From Bacillota bacterium (GTDB lineage: Bacteria > Bacillota > Clostridia > Clostridiales > Clostridiaceae): 14,882 nucleotides of DNA. The DNA is taken from positions 1 through 14,882 of the forward strand of contig JAUZPH010000036.1 in assembly GCA_030706065.1 (NCBI GenBank), written 5' to 3'. The translations under genes were made by a program, and so were the position numbers. Positions 1 to 8,358 of this stretch are shown here, piece by piece (position 1 is the stretch's first letter; each line of letters opens with the position of its first letter). The notes below the pieces were generated by a model. It saw only the letters and a list, made by a program, of their open reading frames with translations, had not been told where the DNA came from and ran no database searches.

Positions 1-1567
1 CTAGAGTCTTGGGGAAGGTTACCGGAAGTTTGCCTGAAGGATTTACATCTCCTAAAAGCACTTCCGCCAGGGCATAGCCGCCCTCAATTCCCGAATACCA
101 GCTCTGAACTACCGCAGCCGCATCATCTATCCATTCATTCATTTCCACCGGTGACCCCGAAATCATAACCACCACTGTATTTTTATTTACTTCAACTATT
201 CTCTTTATTAACTCATCCTGGCCATAGGGCAGCTTCAAATCAGTTCTATCCAGCCCCTCTGTGTCAAAGCTGTGATTCAACCCACCGACAAACACTACAG
301 TATCTGCAGCTTTTGCAATTTGAAGAGCCTCTTTCATAAGCTTTTCTTTATCGGCATCAGCCTCGCTGCTGTAGCCCCGGGCAAAGCCCACCTCCGTATT
401 GCCGCCTAACTTCATCTTCAATCCCAGCAGCGGAGAAATTTCATAAAGTGCCTTGATTTCGGCACTGCCACCGCCGTTGGAATGAAGCCTCTCAGCGTTA
501 TCTCCTATCACCGCAAGCCTTTTGATTTTCTTTTCATTTAGAGGAAGCATTGAATTTTCATTTTTAAGGAGAACCACTGCCTCCCTTGCGGTATCCAGTG
601 CCTTCTCCCTGTGTTCGCGGGTATTATATGCACCCTTGAACCTGTCATGGTCGAACATTTTGAGTTTGAACATCAGCCTCAGTATTCTCCTTACCTTTTC
701 ATTCACTGCCTCTTCCTTTATTTCTCCGCTCCTTACTTTCTCTATAAGCGGGTCTGCCATAAAATGCTCATTGAAGCTGCTTGTTACATTCATTTCTATA
801 TCCAATCCGTTGTAAGCAGCCTCAAAGGTATCATGAACTGCTCCCCAATCGGATATTACAACTCCATCATAGCTCCACTGTCCCTTTAAAACGTCATTAA
901 TAAGATAATCATTATGAGAACAGTGTGTCCCTCTATACTTATTATAGGCTCCCATAATTGTATATGAATTGCCTTCCTTAACTGCTGCCTCAAACCCTGG
1001 AAGATATATCTCTCTTAATGTTCTTTCATCGACTTCCACATTAACAGCAAGCCTTTCCGTCTCCTGGTTATTAAGGGCAAAATGCTTGACACAGGCTGCC
1101 ACGTCATTTTCCTGAACGCCTTTTATAAAAGGGACAGCCATTTGTGAAATTAAATATGGGTCTTCGCTCATATACTCGAAGTTTCTTCCGCACAAAGGGC
1201 TCCTGTGAATGTTTATACCCGGTGCAAGTATAACATCCTTTCCCCTCCCTCTGGCCTCATCGCCCAATACCCTGCCGCTTTCATACGCCAGTTCCCGGTT
1301 CCAGGTTGCTGCCAGGGCAGTGTTACAGGGCAGATATGTCACAAAGTCATCTGAATAATCCAATGAGTTCCAATTGTCATTCGGGAATTCCTTTCTTACA
1401 CCCATAGGCCCGTCTGACATTTTGAGCGGCGGTATACCAAGCCTCTCTACTGCTGCGGTTCTAAAAAGGCCTGCGCCATGGCACATGGACACCTTTTCCT
1501 CCAAGGTCATGCTGCCGATTAATTCTTCAATTTTATTTTCTGCTGCTTCATTATTTCCCTTAATCAT
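1..1567 (-). CDS. Glycoside hydrolase family 3 beta-glucosidase, C-terminus beyond the left edge
   Basis: Retaining GH3 enzyme, probably releasing glucose from the non-reducing end of de-xylosylated xyloglucan or cello-oligosaccharides. The reading frame is open from the ATG at 1567 to base 1 (522 residues seen). The N-terminal barrel carries the KHFALNNQE substrate-binding block (K161-H162) and VISDWGAVHD with the expected nucleophile Asp240. The second domain has SFDTEGLDRTDLKLP, in which Glu437 is at the usual acid/base position. Related enzymes run to about 700-800 residues, so the end of the alpha/beta sandwich and the fibronectin-III-like domain should lie to the left. There is no signal peptide, so it is cytoplasmic. 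The start is set by AGGAGG seven bases upstream. It is the third gene after GH95 and GH31, 85 bp behind GH31 with a hairpin between them. A beta-xylosidase activity is possible but less likely in this company. Confidence 0.93.
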   Translation of the reverse strand, partial: MIKGNNEAAENKIEELIGSMTLEEKVSMCHGAGLFRTAAVERLGIPPLKMSDGPMGVRKEFPNDNWNSLDYSDDFVTYLPCNTALAATWNRELAYESGRVLGDEARGRGKDVILAPGINIHRSPLCGRNFEYMSEDPYLISQMAVPFIKGVQENDVAACVKHFALNNQETERLAVNVEVDERTLREIYLPGFEAAVKEGNSYTIMGAYNKYRGTHCSHNDYLINDVLKGQWSYDGVVISDWGAVHDTFEAAYNGLDIEMNVTSSFNEHFMADPLIEKVRSGEIKEEAVNEKVRRILRLMFKLKMFDHDRFKGAYNTREHREKALDTAREAVVLLKNENSMLPLNEKKIKRLAVIGDNAERLHSNGGGSAEIKALYEISPLLGLKMKLGGNTEVGFARGYSSEADADKEKLMKEALQIAKAADTVVFVGGLNHSFDTEGLDRTDLKLPYGQDELIKRIVEVNKNTVVVMISGSPVEMNEWIDDAAAVVQSWYSGIEGGYALAEVLLGDVNPSGKLPVTFPKTL

Positions 1568-1594
1568 GAAATTTCCTCCTAAAGTTTATCTTAG

Positions 1595-1645
1595 AAAATC
1601 TGCGATTGCAGAGTTTTAGTTCCTACCCTGGCAACCGCAGATTTT
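1595..1645 (-). terminator. Intercistronic hairpin between GH31 and GH3
   Basis: Perfect 10-nt inverted arms, AAAATCTGCG at 1595-1604 and CGCAGATTTT at 1636-1645, extend inward by five more pairs (one a G.U in the minus-strand RNA) to a 15-bp stem with a loop of about 21 nt. In the minus-strand transcript the stem is preceded by an A-run and ends in only four T before a C. It could therefore be a leaky terminator that lowers GH3 expression, or a 3' stabilising hairpin for the GH95-GH31 mRNA. On the plus strand it is followed by six T, but no plus-strand gene leads into it. Confidence 0.6.
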
Positions 1646-1652
1646 TTAATGC

Positions 1653-3977
1653 TTATGCTAGTTTATATTTAATAACTTTTGCCCCCGGTATCGGTAGTAA
1701 TTTAATGCCCTTCTCTTCTGCCTTTACCTCAGCACCTTCAACGTCCTCAATATGGAATATACCGTTCAGGAAAACACTCCACTGCTCCGTCTCTGATTCA
1801 ACATTTATTGTTACGAAGCTGCCATTTCGGCTTGCTGAAATGCTCAGCTCTCTCTGTGCCTTCATATTCAGCACCTCTGTTCTTGCGGTATTTCCATCTG
1901 CAAGTTCATATATATTTAGTGTAACTCCATCTGCATAATTATAATCGGGTTTCCTGTTTTCACTACCCACGGCAATTATGCTGTTTGCTCTTACCATTAG
2001 AGGCAGGCTCAAATAGCCGTGTTTTTCTTTAATCCAGCGGCCGCCTTCTACCTTCTCGCCAGTGAAATAATTTGTCCAGGTACCCTGAGGCAGATAATAC
2101 GAAGCCTCTCCTCTATCATTTAAAATAGGTGAAACCAGCAGGGAGCTTCCCAACATGTACTGACGGTCCAGATAACTGCAGGTAGGATCATTCTGGAATT
2201 CCAAAATCATTGACCTCATGACGGGAATACCTGTCTTTGACGCCTCTGCTGCTGTTTTATAAAGGTATGGCATCAAGCTGCATTTGAGCTTTGAAAAATG
2301 CCTTACTACATCAACCGCCTCTTCATCATAGAGCCACGGCACTCTGTAGGAGGTACTTCCATGCAGACGGCTGTGTGAGGATAGAAGCCCAAAGGCTGCC
2401 CATCTCTTGTACACGTCAGCAGTAGAAGTGCTTTCAAAACCTCCTATGTCATGACTCCAGAAACCAAAGCCGGACATACACAAGGACAGTCCGCCCCTCA
2501 GGCTTTCAGCCATGGACTCATAGTCAGCAGTACAGTCTCCGCCCCAATGCACTGGGAACTGCTGTCCGCCGGCTGTAGCAGATCTTGCAAACACCGCTGC
2601 CTCATCATTGCCTAATTTCTCTTTTAAGGTCTCAAAGACAACCTTATTATAGAGCTGAGTATAGTAGTTGTGCATCTTCATCGGATCTGATCCGTCATAG
2701 TAAACCACATCAGTAGGTATTCTCTCGCCGAAATCCGTCTTGAAGCAGTCCACTCCCATATCTATCAGGTCCTTCAGCTTATCCGAAAACCACCTGCAGG
2801 CACCAGGGTTTGTAAAATCCACTATCCCCATGGCTGGCTGCCACATATCCCACTGCCATACATCTCCATTGGCCTTTTTTATGAGGTAGCCGCTTTCCAT
2901 ACCCTCCTGGAAAAGCTTTGATTCCTGTGCTATATACGGATTTATCCAAACACAGATTTTTAATCCCTTTTCCTTCAAGCGTTTAAGCATTCCCCTTGGA
3001 TCAGGGAACACTCTCTTATCCCACTCAAAATTACACCAGTTGAAGTCCTTCATCCAGAAGCAGTCAAAGTGGAATACATGCAGAGGCACATCTCTCTCTG
3101 CCATACCGTCTACAAAGCCTGTTACTGTCTTCTCATCGTACTGTGTTGTAAAGGAAGTAGTAAGCCATAGTCCAAAGGTCCAGGCAGGTGGCAGCGCCGG
3201 TTTTCCAGTGAGGGTTGTATAGTTTTGCAGTACATCCTTCATGGAGCCGCCGCCTATTACGAAATAGTCAAGGCTCTCACCTGGTACACTGAATTGAACC
3301 TTTGTAACCTTTTCCGATCCAACCTCGAAAGAAACCCGCTCAGGATGATTTACAAAAACTCCATATCCCTTGTTTGTTATATAGAAAGGAATATTCTTAT
3401 AGGACTGTTCAGTACTTGTACCTCCGTCTTCATTCCAGATCTCAACGGTTTGTCCGTTCTTTATAAAGGGAGTAAACCTCTCACCCAGGCCATAAATCAT
3501 CTCCCCAACAGAGAGCCCAAGCTGTTCTCTCATGAAATTGCCATCTTCTCCGGTCTTTACATAAGCCATATTTCTGCTTCCGCTGGAAGTAAGCCTTTCT
3601 TCACCTTTGTAAAAATCCATTGACCATCCATTTTGCTTGTTTATTCTTACACTCAAGCTGCCGCTGGTGAATTTCAGCAGGCTGTCATCCTCTTCTATAT
3701 ATACCTCAGTATTGTTATCCGTATTAATTTCAAAGTCAGGTCCCTTTTTATTTACTCCCATGTAATGAAAGGCCTGAATCCTTATAACATCCGGAAGCGG
3801 TGATGAAATCTTATAAGTTATAACGGGCCCTCCCAAAGTGTCTCCCCTGTGATTGATTTTCTTGCAGGGAGCATAAATTGTAAGAGTCTTGTTGTCATTT
3901 CCTGTGCTGTACACTTCTGCAGGGCTGAAGGTTTCAACCCCTTCCTTGTTAAGCCAGCAGCCATTACTAAATTTCAT
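1653..3977 (-). CDS. GH31 alpha-xylosidase, YicI type
   Basis: Removes alpha-1,6-linked xylose from the non-reducing end of xyloglucan oligosaccharides (isoprimeverose-type units). The 774-residue length is nearly that of E. coli YicI (772), and the protein follows YicI closely through the barrel. The nucleophile is Asp415 in CFKTDFGERIPTDV and the acid/base is Asp481 in HWGGDC, one residue off the YicI positions 416 and 482. The HFDCFWMK segment keeps Cys306-Phe307, matching the YicI Cys-Phe pair known to favour xylosides over glucosides. An N-terminal beta-sandwich occupies about residues 1-255, the barrel about 260-590 and beta-domains the remainder. There is no signal peptide, so it acts in the cytoplasm. 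The start ATG follows AAAGGAG eight bases upstream. It lies 51 bp after GH95 and is probably in the same operon. An alpha-glucosidase is the alternative, which the Cys-Phe pair argues against. Confidence 0.95.
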   Translation of the reverse strand: MKFSNGCWLNKEGVETFSPAEVYSTGNDNKTLTIYAPCKKINHRGDTLGGPVITYKISSPLPDVIRIQAFHYMGVNKKGPDFEINTDNNTEVYIEEDDSLLKFTSGSLSVRINKQNGWSMDFYKGEERLTSSGSRNMAYVKTGEDGNFMREQLGLSVGEMIYGLGERFTPFIKNGQTVEIWNEDGGTSTEQSYKNIPFYITNKGYGVFVNHPERVSFEVGSEKVTKVQFSVPGESLDYFVIGGGSMKDVLQNYTTLTGKPALPPAWTFGLWLTTSFTTQYDEKTVTGFVDGMAERDVPLHVFHFDCFWMKDFNWCNFEWDKRVFPDPRGMLKRLKEKGLKICVWINPYIAQESKLFQEGMESGYLIKKANGDVWQWDMWQPAMGIVDFTNPGACRWFSDKLKDLIDMGVDCFKTDFGERIPTDVVYYDGSDPMKMHNYYTQLYNKVVFETLKEKLGNDEAAVFARSATAGGQQFPVHWGGDCTADYESMAESLRGGLSLCMSGFGFWSHDIGGFESTSTADVYKRWAAFGLLSSHSRLHGSTSYRVPWLYDEEAVDVVRHFSKLKCSLMPYLYKTAAEASKTGIPVMRSMILEFQNDPTCSYLDRQYMLGSSLLVSPILNDRGEASYYLPQGTWTNYFTGEKVEGGRWIKEKHGYLSLPLMVRANSIIAVGSENRKPDYNYADGVTLNIYELADGNTARTEVLNMKAQRELSISASRNGSFVTINVESETEQWSVFLNGIFHIEDVEGAEVKAEEKGIKLLPIPGAKVIKYKLA

Positions 3978-4028
3978 AGAAATTTCTCCTTTCGTTGTTT
4001 TCTTGATGCACTAATCTTTTTTTCAATA

Positions 4029-6323
4029 TTATGAGCTAGTTCCATTAACGACATATGACCTGCCTGCTTCTGTAGAAAACTCAATAATTGAGTCCTCGGC
4101 ATTGGAGCTATATTCCACTTTTGACCCCTCACAGAATATTTCAACCGGGCCGTCTACTCTTAGCCAGCATTTGCTGCCTTTAATGGATTTTATTACAGCT
4201 TTTATCAATTTATTATCCTTCCATTCAATATCTATTTCAAAGCCTCCTCTTGCTCTGAGGCCTCTTATAAAGCCTTCGTCCCAGGCCTTCGGCAGTGCAG
4301 GGAGTAAATGTAGTTCTCCTGCATGGCTCTGAAGAAGCATCTCCGCTATTCCTGCGGTTCCACCGAAGTTACCGTCTATCTGGAAGGGAGGATGGTTATC
4401 GAATAAGTTATTCAGTGTTGACCTTTTAAGCAGTTCCATCACATTCTCATATGCCTTCTCTCCATCCTGGAGTCTTGACCACATATTTATGATCCAGGCC
4501 CTGCTCCAGCCCGTATGCCCGCCTCCATGAGCAAGCCTTCTATTCAAGGTTGCTCTGGCAGCAGATGCCAGCTCAGGAGTATTTTTTACAGTAATCTGAT
4601 TTGATGGGTGCAGGGCAAAAAGCTGTGAAATATGTCTGTGCCCGGGTTCTACCTCGTCATAATCCACTGCCCACTCCTGGATTTGTCCGTATTTGCCCAC
4701 TTTGGGTTTAGGCAATCTTTGGAGCATGCTGCTTAATTTGCTGCCAAATTCCCAGTCTATGTCTAGAATCTCCGCAGCTTTGATACAATCAGAAAAAAGC
4801 GCATGAATTATCTGGCTGTCCATGGATGGCCCCATGCATAGGCTTCCACTCTCTCCGCTGGGAAGCAGATAGGTGTTTTCAGGTGATACGGAAGGGCACG
4901 TAACCAGATGCCCCTGACCATCTTCAAGAAGAAAGTCCACAAAGAATTCAGCGGCTTCCTTCATAGTTTCATAAACTTTAGACAAAAACTCCTTATCCAG
5001 GCTGAATTCATAGTGCTCCCAAAGGTGCAGACAGACCCATGCAGCTCCCATGGGCCATTGAGTAGCCGGCTTCCACAGGTCCTGCGGTGCTGTATCTCCC
5101 CACAGGTCGGTGTTATGGTGGCAGGTGAAGCCGCCGCAGTCATACATCTTTCTTGCGGTAATTCTTCCGGGCATTCTCATCCTCTCTATTAGGTCAAACA
5201 ACGGACTGTGGCACTCTGAGAGATTACAGGTTTCAACAGGCCAGTAGTTCATCTGCGTATTGATATTTATCGTATATTTGCTGTCCCACGGCGGGTACAT
5301 ATCCTTGTTCCATATGCCTTGAAGGTTTGCCGCCTGGGTTCCCGGCCTGCTGCAGGAGATCAGGAGGTAACGCCCGAACTGGAAATACAGGCTTACAAGG
5401 CCTGGGTCAGCCTTCCCTTCCTTTACCCTCTTCAACCTCTGATCCGTCGGCAGTTCATCCAACCCTTCTTCGCTGTCTTTCTGTATTAAATCTATATCCA
5501 TCCTTTTGAAATATCTCTGATATTCTTCAATGTGTTCAGCTTTTAATCTTTCATAGCTGACAGCAGAAGCCTCTTCAACAGCCTGACAGCACCACTTTTC
5601 AGGATCAGCCTCATAAAAGGTGGTTCTGGCTGCAAGATACAGGGTGACTTTGTCTGCATTTTCAATCTGCAGTATATTGCCTAGTCTGTATACTCTTCCA
5701 CCTTCACACACTGCTTTTAAGACTGTTCTGAAACTTACGCCTCCCATACCGCAGTTGCCACGCATTACTATGGTATCCTGAGAAAGTCCTTTCAGTTCAT
5801 CTATATCCCTTCCCCTATCAAGCCTGACTCTTAAATTGATACCTCCAGGCTTGCCCGACGTTATGTTGGTGACCATCACATTATGCACCGCACTGGAGAA
5901 GGTTTCTCTGCAGTATACTGCTTCATCAATACTATATTTTACAGATACCAGGGCTTTATCTAAATCCAGCTCTCGCCTGTAATTTTTTACTTCCTTCTCC
6001 TGTTCCTTGAATTCCAGAAACAGCTCTCCCAGGGTTTGATACTGCCTGGCACTTTCCGGAGTTCCGGACATTGACCAAAAGGCCAGTTCCTCTGCTTCCT
6101 TCAATCTGCCCTCGAATAAATGCCTGCGTATTACCGGCAGGTACTTTAATGCGTCTTCACTATTCCTGTCCCTTGGTCCGCCATAGTATACGCTGTCCTC
6201 ATTCAGTTGTATACGTTCTCTGCCTGTACCGCCAAAAACCATACCGCCAAGGGTGCCATTTCCTATTGGAAGTGCTTCGTTCCAAATGTCCAGTGCTGCA
6301 GGCTCTGTATACCATAATTTCAT
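4029..6323 (-). CDS. GH95 alpha-1,2-L-fucosidase or alpha-L-galactosidase
   Basis: Inverting exo-enzyme that would remove a terminal L-fucose (or L-galactose) from galactose side chains of xyloglucan-type oligosaccharides. Family signatures run the whole 764 residues: LWYTEPA and WNEALPIGNG at the N-terminus, NEDSVYYGGP (41-50), NINTQMNYWP (353-362), HHNTDLWGD (402-410), SPENTY with the likely acid Glu482, and QIDGNFGGTAG with Asp650. Asn353/Asn355 and Asp650 match the residues that activate water in the family. There is no signal peptide, so it is cytoplasmic, unlike the anchored bifidobacterial enzyme. The ATG at 6323 is preferred because AGAGGTG lies eight bases before it; an in-frame GTG at 6353 has no ribosome binding site. 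The residue two before the first catalytic Asn is Thr351, which bears on fucose versus galactose preference. First of three glycosidase genes. Confidence 0.93.
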   Translation of the reverse strand: MKLWYTEPAALDIWNEALPIGNGTLGGMVFGGTGRERIQLNEDSVYYGGPRDRNSEDALKYLPVIRRHLFEGRLKEAEELAFWSMSGTPESARQYQTLGELFLEFKEQEKEVKNYRRELDLDKALVSVKYSIDEAVYCRETFSSAVHNVMVTNITSGKPGGINLRVRLDRGRDIDELKGLSQDTIVMRGNCGMGGVSFRTVLKAVCEGGRVYRLGNILQIENADKVTLYLAARTTFYEADPEKWCCQAVEEASAVSYERLKAEHIEEYQRYFKRMDIDLIQKDSEEGLDELPTDQRLKRVKEGKADPGLVSLYFQFGRYLLISCSRPGTQAANLQGIWNKDMYPPWDSKYTININTQMNYWPVETCNLSECHSPLFDLIERMRMPGRITARKMYDCGGFTCHHNTDLWGDTAPQDLWKPATQWPMGAAWVCLHLWEHYEFSLDKEFLSKVYETMKEAAEFFVDFLLEDGQGHLVTCPSVSPENTYLLPSGESGSLCMGPSMDSQIIHALFSDCIKAAEILDIDWEFGSKLSSMLQRLPKPKVGKYGQIQEWAVDYDEVEPGHRHISQLFALHPSNQITVKNTPELASAARATLNRRLAHGGGHTGWSRAWIINMWSRLQDGEKAYENVMELLKRSTLNNLFDNHPPFQIDGNFGGTAGIAEMLLQSHAGELHLLPALPKAWDEGFIRGLRARGGFEIDIEWKDNKLIKAVIKSIKGSKCWLRVDGPVEIFCEGSKVEYSSNAEDSIIEFSTEAGRSYVVNGTSS

Positions 6324-6360
6324 CTTTACATCACCTCTTTCATTTATGTCCACTAATAAT

Positions 6361-6391
6361 TCGCATATATAGGTAAAGATGTATGAGTTTA
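6361..6391 (-). promoter_or_regulatory. Candidate GH95 operon promoter
   Basis: On the minus strand TATATA (6371-6366) is preceded by 16 bases and then TTTAAA, a weak sigma-A-like -35. Transcription would begin near 6358, about 35 nt before the GH95 ATG. The -35 side sits inside the right-hand arm of the long inverted repeat, which is what one expects of an activator- or repressor-controlled promoter. This is pattern matching in AT-rich DNA only. Confidence 0.3.
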
Positions 6392-6474
6392 AACATTAAC
6401 TATTCACATAGGGAATTGCCGAATCTTCAACGGTTTTTACTATATGATAAATTAAAGTATAAACTCACACATCT
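6377..6474. repeat. 15-nt inverted repeat with a 68-bp spacer upstream of GH95
   Basis: AGATGTATGAGTTTA at 6377-6391 is answered by TAAACTCACACATCT at 6460-6474. The arms match at 14 of 15 positions as DNA, and the odd pair is a U.G wobble in minus-strand RNA, so the transcript could form a complete 15-bp stem. No T-run follows, so it does not look like an intrinsic terminator. It could be two oppositely oriented operators for the regulator of the glycosidase operon, or a processing or stability structure between SBP1 and GH95. The rest of the 269-bp gap (6324-6592) contains no gene that I can see. Confidence 0.65.
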
Positions 6475-6518
6475 ACATAATAATTTAAAAAGGAGCTTTA
6501 ACATATCCGAAAAATATA

Positions 6519-6530
6519 TATGATTTCATA
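6519..6530. repeat. Short palindrome TATGATTTCATA
   Basis: Five-base arms around a TT centre, in the AT-rich gap between SBP1 and GH95. It may be an operator half-site pair or chance. It shares the TATGA core with the long inverted-repeat arm at 6382-6386. Confidence 0.25.
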
Positions 6531-6572
6531 CAGAATTTAGAGAATTTATTTTTGATAAACTGTCTCCATAAC

Positions 6573-6594
6573 TGTCAATTTTCAATTGTCAATT
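6573..6594. repeat. Tandem TGTCAATT repeat overlapping the SBP1 stop codon
   Basis: TGTCAATT occurs at 6573-6580 and again at 6587-6594, with TTCAAT between. On the minus strand this reads as two ATTGACA units starting inside the SBP1 stop codon. The unit resembles simple ATTGACA-type intergenic repeats and also, by coincidence, sigma-A -35 boxes. Confidence 0.45.
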
Positions 6595-8329
6595 ACTTTG
6601 CATTCTTTCTGGCTTCAAATTGCTTCTGAGCCTGGCCTATATAGAATTTTACCACATCCTCATAACCCAGACTTTTGGCCTTGCCGATCATTTCCTTCTG
6701 CAGCGAAGTAAATTCAGAATCGCTGTTTGCAAATACCATCTTCCAGGAATATTCCTTGATCACAGCTGAAATCTGATTCTGCTTTTGTTGAAGGGAACTT
6801 CCTGGAGTATCTGTACTTATACTTAGTGCAGTGCTTACGGCAATCATATTATTTTTCAAAAGATATTCCTTCTGAGTCTGAGCCCCCATGGCATTCCTCC
6901 AGCTCTCATCAAGTTTTGTCGGGTTACTGTTCAAGCTTGACTGCCACAAGTTATAATCATAAGGTTCATTAAAATCCGGATTTATAGAGGTTAATTTCAC
7001 AGTGGTGAAATTCATTTGGTTTACACCTTCCTTGAAAGACCCTCCTCCAAATTGCTCAGTTACTGTTACATCGTTTGTAGGAAGTGCTGCTTTGCCAAAG
7101 TCTGTTACAACAGGCTTTCCATCTCTCATATCCCAAGCCAGCCCTTTTGGTCCGTAGTTGGCAGTCATAATTCCTTCAGGTGTATACAGCCAGTCAATAA
7201 ACTTCATAACTCTGTCCGGCTCCTTAGCCTTGGAACCGATGGCGATTACTCTGTTTCCGCCATAGCTTGTAAAACCATATGAATATACACTCTCGTCGCT
7301 GAAGGGTACGAAAGCCATTCCTTTACCTTCCGCTACTCTTTCAGGAGTATTATAGGCCCCGTCCAGCCATGGAAACCAGTCAAATAATATCTGTCCATCC
7401 ATTAACTTATTACCGTAGTCATCAAACTTCTGTGCTATTGAATCCGGGTCAACAAGTCCCATTTTGTTGGCATCATAATATAATTTGAGGGTTCTTAAAT
7501 AGTATCCTTTTGGATCAAGGATATCCTGATATTTTTCTTGATTTGCATGTACTAAAAGGAATCCCAGTTCATCGTATCCCTGCATGCAAGCAAACTGTTT
7601 TGCAGCCATCATCATATTGTTATCCCAATCTGCCCACATGGAGAAGCCATATGTTGGTCTTCCCGAATCACTTTTCGGATTCACTTCCTGCATTTTCTTC
7701 AGTACCGGCAGGAGATCTTCCATGGATTTCATCCGTGGGCTGCCTACTTTTTCATAAATATCCCATCTTAAATCAGAGCCGTAAATCATTGTGTTCCCCT
7801 CTGAGGGTGATGCTGGAGGCATATTGGCAATTTCGTGCCCAAGGCCGAATACACTCTTCCCGGAGCCAAAGTTTGTTTCATTCTTCTCAACAGCCTTTGG
7901 ATAATTCCTTAGTATATCCTGCCCATACTTGTCCAGTAACCCGTCCTTCGTCCAATCCAGAAGAAGTCCTGATTTTATGGCATCAATATACTTTTGGTCA
8001 TCATTCCCAAAAATAACTATATCCCCGAGATTTCCTGCAGCCATCATAGAAGCATATTTGGAATCTCCACCCTGAAGGTTTGGTGCAATTATATTCAGTT
8101 CAATATTGAATTTATCTTTAACCACTTTGCCAAACCAGCCGCTTTGTTCCCCGGCATAGTTGGCAAGCATGGAAAGCACATCAATCTTCAATGTTTTTTC
8201 CTGACTGTCTACTGCAGTCTTGCTAACTTCTTTTACCTCGTTTTTGCAGCCCTGGAGGCCTGCTGAAATTGCAGTTATCACAGTAATTGAAATAAACGTA
8301 TTCAAAACCCTGGTAAAGCTCTTTCTCAT
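6593..8329 (-). CDS. Sugar ABC transporter solute-binding lipoprotein (SBP1), probably the sensing partner of the kinase
   Basis: Family 1 extracellular solute-binding lipoprotein of 578 residues (LplA/YtcQ-like size class). A basic N-terminus and hydrophobic stretch (about 10-24) lead to the lipobox LQGC, with Cys28 as the lipidation site. Landmarks are WFGKVVKDKF (65-74), GDIVIFGND (102-110), LLLDW (122-126), and later the TPEG block and YGPKGLAWD typical of the family. It is a full-length paralogue of SBP2, which lies at the other end of the locus. The start is fixed by AAGGAGG seven bases upstream. It is co-oriented with, and 135 bp downstream of, the histidine kinase, and lies on the opposite strand from the permeases. 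That placement suggests it presents ligand to the kinase rather than, or as well as, feeding the permeases. The likely ligand is an oligosaccharide of the xyloglucan type; this is inferred from neighbours only. Confidence 0.92.
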   Translation of the reverse strand: MRKSFTRVLNTFISITVITAISAGLQGCKNEVKEVSKTAVDSQEKTLKIDVLSMLANYAGEQSGWFGKVVKDKFNIELNIIAPNLQGGDSKYASMMAAGNLGDIVIFGNDDQKYIDAIKSGLLLDWTKDGLLDKYGQDILRNYPKAVEKNETNFGSGKSVFGLGHEIANMPPASPSEGNTMIYGSDLRWDIYEKVGSPRMKSMEDLLPVLKKMQEVNPKSDSGRPTYGFSMWADWDNNMMMAAKQFACMQGYDELGFLLVHANQEKYQDILDPKGYYLRTLKLYYDANKMGLVDPDSIAQKFDDYGNKLMDGQILFDWFPWLDGAYNTPERVAEGKGMAFVPFSDESVYSYGFTSYGGNRVIAIGSKAKEPDRVMKFIDWLYTPEGIMTANYGPKGLAWDMRDGKPVVTDFGKAALPTNDVTVTEQFGGGSFKEGVNQMNFTTVKLTSINPDFNEPYDYNLWQSSLNSNPTKLDESWRNAMGAQTQKEYLLKNNMIAVSTALSISTDTPGSSLQQKQNQISAVIKEYSWKMVFANSDSEFTSLQKEMIGKAKSLGYEDVVKFYIGQAQKQFEARKNAK

Positions 8330-8358
8330 TAGTCTTCCTCCTTTTGTAGTATATCAGC

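Noticed and set aside
3225..3623. 132-codon plus-strand open frame inside GH31
   Set aside because: Shadow of the GH31 gene, with no recognisable protein features.
1653..3977. GH31 as alpha-glucosidase
   Set aside because: Close YicI likeness, including the Cys-Phe pair at 306-307, favours alpha-xylosidase.
6324..6353. GTG start that would lengthen GH95 by ten residues
   Set aside because: No ribosome binding site precedes it, while AGAGGTG precedes the ATG at 6323, and the family begins at the LWYTEPA motif.
6480..6510. Possible terminator after SBP1 (TTAAAG-CTCC-TTTTTAA on the minus strand)
   Set aside because: The stem would be about five A/T pairs with a tiny loop, too weak to claim.
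6573..6594. Mobile element end or CRISPR-like repeat
   Set aside because: Only two 8-bp units, with no array, transposase or target duplication seen nearby.
7510..8016. 168-codon plus-strand open frame inside SBP1
   Set aside because: It is antisense to a gene with full-length family homology, has no recognisable motif and no ribosome binding site; a shadow frame.
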